This document shows positions 1-9,600 of a stretch of 64,000 nt of DNA, piece after piece; positions within the stretch are counted from its first letter, which is position 1, and each line of letters opens with the position of its first letter. The notes beneath the pieces were generated by a model. The model made no database searches and was not told the origin of the DNA. It saw only the letters and a program-made list of their open reading frames with translations. The position numbers were made by a program, and so were the translations under genes. Origin of the DNA: Fen-1364 sp049515135 (lineage in GTDB: Bacteria; Spirochaetota; Spirochaetia; SZUA-6; Fen-1364); contig JBEKUJ010000001.1 in assembly GCA_049515135.1 (NCBI GenBank), forward strand, positions 1-64,000, given 5' to 3'.

Positions 1-1
1 C

Positions 2-121
2 GAGCAGTTCGTCGCCGCCCACAACAAGAGAGCAAAGCCGTTCGTCTGGGTCGCTACGGCAGACTCGATCCTTGCGAAGATCGAACGCCTATGTGGGCGA
101 ATTTCGGGGACGGGACACTAG
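2..121 (+). mobile_element. IS630-family transposase, C-terminal end (cut by window edge)
   Basis: An open frame runs in from the left edge and stops at TAG 119-121. It encodes 39 residues that include KPFVWVATADSIL and end RISGTGH. The pattern F-x-W-x-A-x-x-D-x-I-L-x-K followed by a short SGT-H tail is the usual extreme C-terminus of IS630/Tc1-mariner-type DDE transposases, so this is the end of an insertion sequence whose body lies outside the window. The catalytic DDE residues are not in view. The terminal inverted repeat should lie just after the stop, but with one end visible I cannot define it. The frame overlaps the 3' end of the converging unknown gene on the minus strand, which suggests the element landed at or in that gene. 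Confidence 0.7.
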
Positions 122-898
122 CGTCTCGAAATCGATGCTGATGAAATCGGCGCGGGAAAGGCCCGTGCCTATTCCGAAGAAAGAAACCTCAGGGTTGCCT
201 GCCGCGTTCCTCAGCCCAAGATGCCGGCCGATTTCCGATAGATGGAAGCGCAATTCGCCGTCGTCCAGCCGGCCCAGCCCCTGGAACTCCTGGAAGGTGA
301 GATAGCGCGTGCCGGTCTGCTCTCCATAGTAGTAGATCTCGCGTCCGTGAATCCCGATGCGGGCGGAGTCGATCATCGCCCGCATCTCTTCGGAGGTGAT
401 CGGCAGCGGCGTAATCCGCCACAGCTCCCCCCTTCGCTTGATGGCCTCCCGCACGCGCGCGTTCAGGACCCCGAGAAACCAAATGCGATGCTTCGCGATC
501 AGCCGCTGGAGCAACTCGTCGGCCAGGAAGGCGAGGGCCATGTTGTTGGGATCGGGCCGGATCTGGATGGCGCCCTCCACGACGATAAGGTCCACGGCCA
601 GGTCCCATTCCTTGTCCCTCTCCTCCCGCGTGAGTGGCGCCTCCGCCCGACTCCGCCGGAGCTCGTCAAGGTGGTCGAGGAACGCCTGCCGTTGGGTGAC
701 ATGGATTCCCGGCACGGTCACGATTGTGTCATGGGCGGGAAACGCCGTCGCAATCCGTGCTTTCAGCTTGCCGCCAGGGGTTCGGGCGAAGGGATCCTCG
801 CCCAGGATCGTGACGCCCGGAGTCGGAAGGTTCTCGCTGGTCCTCATGGACGCCGCTGGGATTTCATCTTGCCGCGCCCTCACTGAGCTTCGAGGCAC
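89..898 (-). CDS. Hypothetical protein, possibly 3'-truncated by IS630
   Basis: This frame encodes 269 residues of a soluble, charged protein with no signal peptide and no membrane segment. I do not recognise the family. The middle (around residues 90-200) looks like an ordinary globular protein, with segments such as DLIVVEGAIQIRPDPN and GREIYYYGEQTGTRYLTFQE. The first codon at 898 is GTG and later in-frame GTG or ATG codons near 883 and 847 are equally possible. No clear Shine-Dalgarno settles the start. The last ten or so codons overlap the convergent IS630 transposase end (stop at 121), so the natural C-terminus may have been replaced by insertion-sequence DNA. Confidence 0.6.
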   Translation of the reverse strand: MPRSSVRARQDEIPAASMRTSENLPTPGVTILGEDPFARTPGGKLKARIATAFPAHDTIVTVPGIHVTQRQAFLDHLDELRRSRAEAPLTREERDKEWDLAVDLIVVEGAIQIRPDPNNMALAFLADELLQRLIAKHRIWFLGVLNARVREAIKRRGELWRITPLPITSEEMRAMIDSARIGIHGREIYYYGEQTGTRYLTFQEFQGLGRLDDGELRFHLSEIGRHLGLRNAAGNPEVSFFGIGTGLSRADFISIDFETLVSRPRNSPT

Positions 899-936
899 GA
901 GGTCGCAGCAATACAGACAGCCTCAGCGCCCCTTCT

Positions 937-1326
937 TCAGCAGATCGCGGATCTCGGCGAGCGCGTTTCCTGGTTCGACGGCTTGGGAAGACCTGGGGGA
1001 GCGGCTTCCTTCTTCGTCCGCGCTGTGTTCATGAGCTTGATGATCATGAACAGGACGAACGCCACGATGATGAAGTCGACCAGGACGTTGACGAACGTGC
1101 CATAGCGGATCGCCACCGCCGGCGCGTTGCCCGAGGCAGCCTTGATAGTGACCATGAAACTGTTGAAGTCGATCCCGCCCAGCAGCAGCCCGATCGGCGG
1201 CATGATGACGTCGTTCACCAGCGAGCTGACGATCCGACCGAACGCTGCCCCGATGATAATGCCGACCGCCATGTCGACGACGTTGCCGCGCATGGCGAAT
1301 CCCTTGAACTCTTTGAATATCGACAC
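937..1326 (-). CDS. mscL: Large-conductance mechanosensitive channel MscL (late frameshift)
   Basis: MscL is a homopentameric inner-membrane channel that opens under hypo-osmotic stress. The protein shows the canonical N-terminus KEFKGFAMRGNVVDMAVG, the first membrane helix with GIIIGAAFGRIVSSLVNDVIMP and a second helix FVNVLVDFIIVAFVLFMIIKLMN. The GTG start at 1326 follows a GGAGGTG ribosome site. After about residue 120 the frame leaves the family pattern (ends RSPRSAIC). The normal amphipathic tail, ALAEIRDLLKKGR, is read in another frame ending at 923. A one-base loss or two-base gain near 965-985 would explain this. Both membrane helices are intact, so the channel could still work without the C-terminal bundle. 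A sequencing error is equally possible. Confidence 0.93.
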   Translation of the reverse strand: MSIFKEFKGFAMRGNVVDMAVGIIIGAAFGRIVSSLVNDVIMPPIGLLLGGIDFNSFMVTIKAASGNAPAVAIRYGTFVNVLVDFIIVAFVLFMIIKLMNTARTKKEAAPPGLPKPSNQETRSPRSAIC

Positions 1327-1559
1327 AGGGCACCTCCGGCCGTAAGCGTAGTACGGATTTCACAATCGGGGAAGATACATGGTGGGGAAAATCGCTTTCT
1401 CCATTGGGAGACTACGTCCACGTGTGCTTCATGTCAGGCGCTTCGTCACAGTGCCCGCGCATCTGGCCCGTACAGGAAGGCGAAGGCCACGCAAAGATTG
1501 GACACGTGCGGCGCCGCAGGGCTTGCGCGGAGTTGATCTCCGCGGGCCTTCGTAGTTGA

Positions 1560-1943
1560 ATGGCGGGCATGGATGCAAAACTCCTCGTGATCATCAATCT
1601 CTGCCTGGCCTTCTACAACAAGGTGCACGCGGTCCACTGGCACAAGACACCATTTTGGATCTTCATCCCTTACGGGCTGTTCTTCGCACTCTCAATCCTC
1701 CTGATCTGGTACCACCCTGCCGATTCGCCGGCATGGGCCATTTGGGGCAATCTTGCGTGCTTCGTGCTGGCAATCGCACTCACGGCCGCGTTCTGGGCTC
1801 GATGGCAGGCGAAGCTCGAGAATGACAACACAATAGGCGGCAGAAGCCCCTGGCTGAAGAAGATACTCGATACTCACTGGATCAGGGTCGTGCTCGTCAA
1901 CGCGTCCGCCGGTTTCGCCCTCGCCCTCGTGATCGCAGCATAG
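1560..1943 (+). CDS. Small hypothetical membrane protein
   Basis: A 127-residue protein with about four hydrophobic stretches: LLVIINLCLAFYN near residue 12, a long one around IPYGLFFALSILLIWY (about 37-52), WAIWGNLACFVLAIALTAAFWA (about 60-81) and a C-terminal VVLVNASAGFALALVIAA. It is probably a polytopic inner-membrane protein. I do not recognise the family. An ATG at 1560 and another at 1569 (beginning MDAKLL) are both possible, and neither has a strong ribosome site. It stands alone between mscL and the UbiA gene, both on the other strand. The roughly 230 bases before it show no other gene. Confidence 0.6.
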   Translation: MAGMDAKLLVIINLCLAFYNKVHAVHWHKTPFWIFIPYGLFFALSILLIWYHPADSPAWAIWGNLACFVLAIALTAAFWARWQAKLENDNTIGGRSPWLKKILDTHWIRVVLVNASAGFALALVIAA

Positions 1944-2121
1944 ACAGTGACGCTTCATAACCTGTTGTGACGCGACAACGTGGATGTCCCCCTGCTTCGC
2001 GGGGACGCGCGTCAGACTACCGACTCCGACCGCTGAGAGCGGTCCCAATCTGCTACAGACTGCCGCATAGAGCTCGATCGTCCGCGAGCCGCTTCAGGCA
2101 CGGTTCACAGACCGATAGCGC

Positions 2122-3171
2122 TCACGCATCCGCAGGCTTCCCGCTGTGTTTTTGCCGGGAAAATATCGTCGCCGCTACAGGGAGATACAGCATAAGCAAG
2201 ATGACAAGAGGAACAATCATCTGCCCCCCCGGACGCCCGCCCGTGACCCCTCTGATCATGTAGGCCGCAATCAGCAGGATGCCCATCAGGTTATGCGCGC
2301 GGATAGTGAGCATATTCGCGGGAGCCATGGCCGCGGGGTCCCGATAGTTGCTTCGTAGCAGGAAGAAAGCCTGGGCGAACAAGGGAAACGTAAGCAGGCT
2401 CAAATACGTCCAGAAGCTAGTCAGACCCAGAAGCGGCGAGACTAGGATTGCGAGGTAGGCCATCGCCCCCGCGGCTCCATAAAGCCACACCCCCGCCGAA
2501 CGTCCGAAGCGGACTACGAGGGTTCGCTTTCCTCCCGTCCTGTCGCCTTCCGAGTCGGGAATCTCATTGATAGTAATCATGGAGAACATCATCAGGCCAA
2601 GCGGCAGAACGGCGAGCGCCGCTTCCCAGGAAAGCTCTTGCGCTTGCACGTAATATGCCCCCAAGCCGATTACCAGGCTGAAGTTGAGGAGCTGGGATAC
2701 CTCGCCGAAGCCACGATATGCGTAAGAGACCGGCGGGGCCGTATAGAAATAGGCGGACAGCACGCCGACTAGCCCGAAGGTCAGGATAGGCCAACCGCGC
2801 AACACGGTGAGGTAAACTCCCGCGACACAGGTAAGAAAATAGAGAGAAAGGAATACCTGGCGCATGAGTTTGGGCTTGATCGCGCCTGAGGTGAGAAGAC
2901 CGCTCCCGCCGGAGTAGGGATTCTCGACATGACCTGCGGCTCGATCGACGGACTGCTTGTAGTCGTAATAGTCATCGGTCATGTTGAGCGCGATGTGGTT
3001 CAGCGTGACGGCGAGCGTTACCACGACAAAGTATCCCAGTGAAAACCTTCCGGTGATCGACCAGGCGATAACTGCCCCGAGAATGGCCGGCAGAAAGCTT
3101 GGGGGAACGAAATGGTAGCGAAAGGCATGCCACCAGATTGGAATCCGCTGGAAAGCCGTACGTGAACCCAT
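2122..3171 (-). CDS. UbiA-family prenyltransferase (MenA-like)
   Basis: An integral membrane enzyme of the UbiA superfamily, which transfers a polyprenyl chain from its diphosphate to an aromatic acceptor. Both Asp-rich, Mg-diphosphate binding motifs are present: NMTDDYYDYKQSVD (about residue 65) and NEIPDSEGDRTGGKRTL (about 205). The hydrophobic segments between and after them fit the usual nine-helix fold, and about 349 residues is a normal length. The layout resembles 1,4-dihydroxy-2-naphthoate prenyltransferase (MenA) in menaquinone synthesis, but the acceptor cannot be read from sequence and no other quinone gene is nearby. I chose ATG at 3171, preceded by AAAGG, over an upstream GTG at 3186. 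Confidence 0.85.
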   Translation of the reverse strand: MGSRTAFQRIPIWWHAFRYHFVPPSFLPAILGAVIAWSITGRFSLGYFVVVTLAVTLNHIALNMTDDYYDYKQSVDRAAGHVENPYSGGSGLLTSGAIKPKLMRQVFLSLYFLTCVAGVYLTVLRGWPILTFGLVGVLSAYFYTAPPVSYAYRGFGEVSQLLNFSLVIGLGAYYVQAQELSWEAALAVLPLGLMMFSMITINEIPDSEGDRTGGKRTLVVRFGRSAGVWLYGAAGAMAYLAILVSPLLGLTSFWTYLSLLTFPLFAQAFFLLRSNYRDPAAMAPANMLTIRAHNLMGILLIAAYMIRGVTGGRPGGQMIVPLVILLMLYLPVAATIFSRQKHSGKPADA

Positions 3172-3434
3172 GTGAGAACCTTTCACCTCAATGTCTACTA
3201 TAAACTTTTAGTCCTCTTGGCGCCATGCGGTGGGTCTTGGGCTCAGTGTTCCTCCAAAAGCTGCGCCGAGCAAAGCGAAAATCGCTCGCTTCTGTGTGCC
3301 GCCTCCCCGGGCAACACGCTTACCGAAGCTCATGGGGAAGAGTAGAATGAGCCAGAAGAGTATGGGCACTTAGTGTAAATGACTCCTGTGCCTGGAGGCG
3401 GCGAAAGGACTCGAGCGGTTCAGGAGATAGAGGA

Positions 3435-6400
3435 GTGAGCGATACCATTGAGACACTGCAGGCGGAACCCACTCCGCCGAGCAGCGAGCTGGTCATTGAC
3501 GCAATCATCACGACTCATCGGATCCTCGAGGCATTCGGGCGCGATGCTCGGACCTTCGACATTCTCCACGCCGACCTCTACGACTCTCGCCCGGGGATCG
3601 TGCTGTCGGCTCTTCAGGCAGTCGCCGCAATCGGGGACGGCCGCAGCTTCCTCTATGTCGGGCGCCTTTTTCAACACCCTGACCAGCAGATTGTCTGCGC
3701 GGCTGTGCGCGCGGCGGGCGCGATCGGCGGTCCCGAGGCATTGCCTCTCCTGCACTCCCTTGCCACATCAAGCACCGTGGAGGAAGTAAGCCTTGAAGTC
3801 TTGCGGGTGCTCGCGCGCCATTTTCCGCAGGCTCCTGAAACGCGCCTGCTTGCGGAAGCTATTTCCCGGTCCCTGTCCGTGGAGCCGGAGACCACCGCTT
3901 CCCTGGAGGTGCTCCTGCAGCTCGAAAGCTCGAAAGGAGCGCAAAGCGCTCTCGACATGGCTGCTCGGCATTCCGCAGTCCTTCCCTCGCTTTTCCAGCT
4001 AGCAAGTCGTGATAAGAATCTTGCAGATGCACTGCTTGCGGCGCGCAGGAAAACGCATGGAGACCTGCCTTTGCCCTTGAGAAACGCTCTGGTCTCCCTT
4101 GCCGCGCCCCTCACATCGGAAGCCCATCGTGCCATTTTCTTCGATTCCCTTCGAGGCATGAACCCGGCAATCCGTCGAGAGTGCTACCGGCATATCGGAA
4201 CCCATGCGACTCAGATCCCGCATTTCGACACCTTGTGTGCCCTGTTGGCGGAAAACGTCGAGGATGACCCTTCGATGGAGGAGGAGGCGCTGCAGGCTGT
4301 GGACTCCATGGAATCAGTCGCGCGGGCCGAACGATCCGCTCTCGCTCTGCCATCTCTCTCGAGGCTGACGGCCGCGATCGGAGAATCATACGACGATTTG
4401 CGAAAAGCTGTGGAAACGGATATTGACACATCCCATGAGATGGGCCAGCAACTGGCCAGTGCCAAGGAATACATGGAGCTGTATTTCAGCGAGCGGGCAA
4501 AGAAGACTTTCATAGATTCCATCAAGAGCGGGGGGACTCCCCGTTTGAGACGGGAAGGTGCGCAGGTTCTGAAGGCCTCAGCCGTCAATCTCGAGCCGCG
4601 CAATTTCGAGGGATACTCGATCATGTATTCACTGATAGCGGATCCCGGTCGTCAGGGCATCGCCCTGTTTCTTCGCCATCTGACGCACGCGGACACGCAA
4701 AAGCGCAAGGTCATGTCCCGCCTGAAACGGCTCCTCTCGCTTGCGCGGCTGTCTCCGCCAGCAGACGCCAAAGACAAGGTTTTCTCGATCTTGGAGTGGG
4801 GGCGGAAGATGAAGTTCTTCCATCTGGCCGAGTTCGCACTCCTCGCCTTGCACCGCGTCGATCCTCAGTCGGCGCTGACAATATGCCAGGAATGCATGAC
4901 TCCGCCGGTGGCAGCCAAGATTCTCGCGATTGCTGCCCTCCAGCTCGTGAGCGAAATGGACATCAGGGCGATGGAGACAATATTCATCAGCCTCCTTCAT
5001 GAAAACGACAGGTACATCCGTTTGGCGCTGCTGGAATCCCTTGGATCCGTTGAAATGTCGGGGGAGGGCGATCTCCTACGCTCGATTCTCCAACTTTTCT
5101 GCGCCGAAACGGATCCCGAAGTCGCTTCCAAGCTGGTAGAAATACTAGGATCACAGGCGGAAGCGGGAATTGCCGGCGCCTTGATCGCCGTCTACGACCG
5201 ATTCGACGAATGGAAAAAAACCCTCGCGATCACTCTGCTGTGCCGTATTGCCCGGAAATGCGACCCGGAAACCCGACCGTCTCTCACGGAGTTCCTCTAC
5301 CGGGTCCTCCGTTCAGATCCTCTTGGCGTTGTGGCGCGGGTGCCCGCAGGTCTGCTCGCCCTCGGAGATGATTATGCTCCGAACGTGCTCCGAGACCTTC
5401 TCTTACGCATGGGGCCTGCAGAGCAATGCATGGTCGTGAGAGACCTGCGCGGCGACTTGAAGCCGGCAGTGATAGCCGTCATCTGGTCCCTGCTGAGGGA
5501 AAAGGATCCGGGGCTCCAGCAGACTCTTAGGGAGGTTCTCCCCATGACGGCAGACCCTCGCGCTCAACAGCTGCTCGTCAGCATGGTTCGAACGTTGCGT
5601 ACCAAGGCGGGCGACAGCGAAACGCAGGAAGGACAAGCTGAGGCCGACCGCGTGTTTCATCTTTCCTCGGAGAAGGAGACATACCGTTTCGAACGAGAGA
5701 AGACACTTACGTGCGCCGTGCTGTTCTCTGACATCCAGAACTACTCGATCAAGGCTCAGGAGTTTTCCTCGCTGGAGCTCGACGCTCTACTCCAAGAATA
5801 TGAGGGGCTCCTCCTCCCCATCATGGGAGCCCACGATGGAGCCCTGGTCAAGAGGATGGGAGACGGGCACTTGTTTGTCTTCCGTGAGCGGCTCTCAGCG
5901 GTTCTGGCGTCCATTCGCGTCCAGAAGGCCCTGCGACGTTATAACCGCTTCCATCCAGAGAGGCAGCGGGTCCATGTGAGGATCGGGATTCACTGGGGAG
6001 AAGTCGTCGAGAGGACCGGCGATGTGCTTGGCAATACGGTGAACATCGCTGCGCGGCTGCAGTCGTTAGCAATGGGGGGCTCGACCTGCATTTCGAATGA
6101 AGTGTATGAAAAGGTGGCGGACTGGATTCATGCGAACAATCTGGGCATGATGCCGATAAAGGGCTTGCGCGACCCCATCCAGGTATGGGAACCCACGGAG
6201 GCCGCTCTCGGACTTCCCCCTGAGCTCGATCCCCTGAAGCAAAGCAGACGAGGGGAGGCCGTATTCCGTCCGCAGAGCACTGACGAAGCCCTATCTGCCG
6301 TGGATGTCGAAGGACTGTTTGTGGCGCTTTCCCAGACTTTCCAGCACCTTCAAGACGTGAGCAGGAAAAGCGCACGTGCTGGGGAGGAGGCCGTCATCGA

Positions 6401-6494
6401 TGAGGAGTTTGTCAGAAGTTGGCATATGTTGCAGCCGTTGCTCTCGTCCTTTGAAAATCGCCGGGATGAGCCAAGGGAGCCGGGCAAGGAATGA
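3435..6494 (+). CDS. HEAT-repeat protein with class III adenylate/guanylate cyclase domain
   Basis: A 1019-residue soluble protein. Residues about 20-730 are alpha-helical repeats of HEAT/Armadillo type (recurring patterns such as VLSALQAVAAIGDGR and IRLALLESLGSVE). Residues about 740-940 form a class III nucleotidyl cyclase domain. The two metal-binding aspartates are in LFSDIQNYS (Asp766) and KRMGDGH (Asp810), the expected spacing. The transition-state motif appears as GNTVNIAARLQS. The enzyme would make cAMP or cGMP, and which one is not determined. The HEAT array is likely a protein-binding sensor module. The GTG start at 3435 follows AGGAG at 3422. No membrane segment or signal peptide is visible, so it should act in the cytoplasm. 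Confidence 0.9.
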   Translation: MSDTIETLQAEPTPPSSELVIDAIITTHRILEAFGRDARTFDILHADLYDSRPGIVLSALQAVAAIGDGRSFLYVGRLFQHPDQQIVCAAVRAAGAIGGPEALPLLHSLATSSTVEEVSLEVLRVLARHFPQAPETRLLAEAISRSLSVEPETTASLEVLLQLESSKGAQSALDMAARHSAVLPSLFQLASRDKNLADALLAARRKTHGDLPLPLRNALVSLAAPLTSEAHRAIFFDSLRGMNPAIRRECYRHIGTHATQIPHFDTLCALLAENVEDDPSMEEEALQAVDSMESVARAERSALALPSLSRLTAAIGESYDDLRKAVETDIDTSHEMGQQLASAKEYMELYFSERAKKTFIDSIKSGGTPRLRREGAQVLKASAVNLEPRNFEGYSIMYSLIADPGRQGIALFLRHLTHADTQKRKVMSRLKRLLSLARLSPPADAKDKVFSILEWGRKMKFFHLAEFALLALHRVDPQSALTICQECMTPPVAAKILAIAALQLVSEMDIRAMETIFISLLHENDRYIRLALLESLGSVEMSGEGDLLRSILQLFCAETDPEVASKLVEILGSQAEAGIAGALIAVYDRFDEWKKTLAITLLCRIARKCDPETRPSLTEFLYRVLRSDPLGVVARVPAGLLALGDDYAPNVLRDLLLRMGPAEQCMVVRDLRGDLKPAVIAVIWSLLREKDPGLQQTLREVLPMTADPRAQQLLVSMVRTLRTKAGDSETQEGQAEADRVFHLSSEKETYRFEREKTLTCAVLFSDIQNYSIKAQEFSSLELDALLQEYEGLLLPIMGAHDGALVKRMGDGHLFVFRERLSAVLASIRVQKALRRYNRFHPERQRVHVRIGIHWGEVVERTGDVLGNTVNIAARLQSLAMGGSTCISNEVYEKVADWIHANNLGMMPIKGLRDPIQVWEPTEAALGLPPELDPLKQSRRGEAVFRPQSTDEALSAVDVEGLFVALSQTFQHLQDVSRKSARAGEEAVIDEEFVRSWHMLQPLLSSFENRRDEPREPGKE

Positions 6495-6672
6495 TGAACC
6501 ATCTAGGCAAATGACGCCCGCCCGCGCCACCCCGAGTTCATGTGCGCTCGCGCTGGAGGATCGCCGACCGTCATTTTCGTGCGCGCTTGCAGGATGTGAT
6601 AGTATTGTGGCTGGCTGAGTCAAATACAACCTGCCCAAGGCACCTACAGCCCCAGGTGAAAAAGGGCGGGGC

Positions 6673-9600
6673 ATGAAAAAACACTTGGATCAACTTTTCG
6701 TCTTGGCCATCGCGCGAGATTTCATTCTTAGCGCTTGCTGCAGCCTTTTTCTGATCCTTGTCGCTGGTTGCGCACAGACGCCGCCAACCCCGGAAGAAGC
6801 GCCGCAGATCGTGGCTCCAACGATCTTGCGTCGGACAACCTTACCCCCCACGGGGCCACATCTTGTGGTAAATCTCGGGCACACGGACGCTGTCAATTCC
6901 GTGGCGTATTCGCCTGATGGGCGGACGGTGCTATCAGGCTCAGATGACAGCACATTAAAGCTGTGGGATGTGGCAAGCGGCAGGGAGATCCGCACCTTTT
7001 CCGGCAACACGGCCGCGGTCACCGCAGTCGCATTCTCACCGGATGGTCAGACGGTGCTGTCCAATTCAAGGGATAGGACCCTGAAGCTGTGGGACGTAGC
7101 CACGGGTCAAGAGATCCGTACTTTTCCCGGAGGTACGAACGGTGTCAGTTCTGTCGCGTATTCGCCGGATGGCAGGATGGCACTCTCCGACTCAGAGGAT
7201 AGCACGCTGAAGTTGTGGGACGTGGCGACGGGCCAAGAGATCCGCACCTTTTCCGGCAACACGGCCGCAGTCATCGCAGTCGCATTCTCACCAGACGGGC
7301 GGACGGCGCTATCCGGCTCAGAAGATGGCACGCTAGAGCTGTGGGATGTGACAAGCGGCCGGGAGATCCGTACTTTCTCGGGACAGAGGGACCAGGTCAC
7401 CTCAGTCGCATTTTCACCCGACGGGCGGACGGCGCTGTCCGGCGCAGCGGATGGCGCGCTGGAGCTGTGGGACGTGACGAGCGGCCAGGAGATCCGCACT
7501 TTCGCCGGCAAAACAGCCGCGGTCACCTCGGTCGCTTTCTCGCCTGACGGTCAGATGGTGCTGTCCAGCCTCGATGACAACACACTGAAGCTGTGGGATG
7601 TGGCAAGCGGCCGCGGGGTTCGCATTTTCTCTGGCCACTCAAATATTGCAAACTCGGTTGCATTCTCGCCTGACGGGCGGACGGTGCTGTCAGGCTCAAG
7701 AGACTGGACGCTAAGACTTTGGGACGTGTCAACAGGGAAGGAGATCCGCACCTTCGCCGGATATACCAACAGCGTCAGCTCAGTCGCATTCTCACCTGAT
7801 GGGCGGACGGTTCTATCGGGCTATTGGGACGGCAAGTTGAAGCTGTGGGACATGGCGACGGGGGAGCAGATCCGAAGCATCTCGTTAGAAACAAGCACTG
7901 TCACTTCTGTCGCTTTTTCGCCTGACGGTCGGATGCTGCTGTCCAGCCAACGGGACGGCACGCTGAAGCTGTGGGATGTCGCAAGCGGTCGTGAGATCCG
8001 TACTATCTGGAAACAGATAGACAGCGCTGCCACCTCAGTCGCTTTCTCACCTGACGGGCGGACGGTGCTCGCCGGCTTGCATCGCTTTTATTCGTCGAAC
8101 ATACTGGCGCTTTGGGACGTGACGACGGGGAAGGAGATCCGTACTTTCTCGGGGCTGAAGGATCGAGTTACCTCTGTCGCCTTCTCACCTGACGGTCGGA
8201 CGGTGCTGTCCGGCTCGCTCGACAAGACGCTGAAGCTGTGGGATGCGGCGAGAGGCCGAGAGATCCGCACCTTTGACGGCAACACAGCCGTGGTCACTTC
8301 CGTCGCTTTCTCACCTGACGGTCGGATGGTGCTCGCCAGCTCGCTCGACAAGACGCTGAAACTGTGGGATGCAGCGAGCGGCCGAAAGATTCGCACCTTC
8401 ACCGGACATACGAAAAGTGTCACCTCTGTCGCCTTCTCGCCGGACGGTCGGACGATAATCTCTGGCTCGGAGGATAGTACGCTGGAGCTGTGGGATGTGG
8501 CGAGCGGCCAAGAGATCCGCACCTTTGACGGACATACGAACGGTGTCACCTCTGTCGCCTTCTCACCTGACGGTCGGACGGTGCTGTCCGGCTCGCTCGA
8601 CAAGACGCTGAAGCTGTGGGACGTTGCAAGCGGCAGGCTCCTATACACGGCTGTTTCCACTCCCGCCGGCGAGTGGCTGGCTTGGACCCCCGAGGGCTTC
8701 TTCGCGGGCACCGATTGGGCCACCCACAACCTCGTTCACATCGTGGACAGAGTGAATGTGATCGGCATCGACCAGGTTTACAGCGTCTCCTACCGCCCTG
8801 ATCTTGTGGCGGCCAAAGCTGCGGGGCAGGACATTTCCTCCTATACCAAGGGGCTGGATCTGCCAAGTCTTCTGTACGGAGCCAGCGGGGGCCTGCCTCC
8901 GACCATAGAAATCCTAAGTCCCCAAGCCGGCAGCTCGACCACGCGTGACGTGCGGGTCCGAATGCGTGTCACGGATCAGGGTGGCGGGGTGGGCAGGGTC
9001 ACCGTGTTCAACGGCGATGCCCCCGTGGTGCTCTCCGAGGGGGGCACGGGGCGAGGCCTCAGCGTCGTGACGGCCTCCTTCTCGGGGGGCGGTCAGGTCT
9101 ACCAGGCTTTGTTGAGCCTGTATAGCGGCACGAATACCATATCTGTCTCGGCCTACAACAAAAGCAACACCATCGAGTCGCGGAGGGCCTCGGTGGAGCT
9201 GGTCTATGAATCGACGGTCGTAACGAAGCCTGATCTGTACATGCTTGCGGTAGCGGTGACGCATTACCGCGACGGGGATCTGCAGCTGAAATACCCCGTA
9301 GAGGACGCCACAGCGCTGGCCGCGGCCCTGCAAAAACAAGAGGGCGGGCTCTACCAATCCGTGCACGTCTCCTCGCTCTACGATGAGAAGGTGACCAGGG
9401 AGGGCCTGGCCGCAGCCTTCGACCAGCTGGCACTCAGGGTGAAGCCCGATGACGTATTCGTACTGTACTTTGCGGGCCATGGAGTGACGTATGATAAGGA
9501 CGGGGAGTACTACTTTCTGCCTGTAAACTTCCGCTACACCGACTCGGCCAGCATTGCGGCGCAGGGGATATCGAAGGACGACATCACGAAGGGCGTAACG

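Noticed and set aside
1327..1559. Possible RNA gene between mscL and the small membrane protein
   Set aside because: No stable hairpin with a T run and no conserved tRNA-like motifs were seen.
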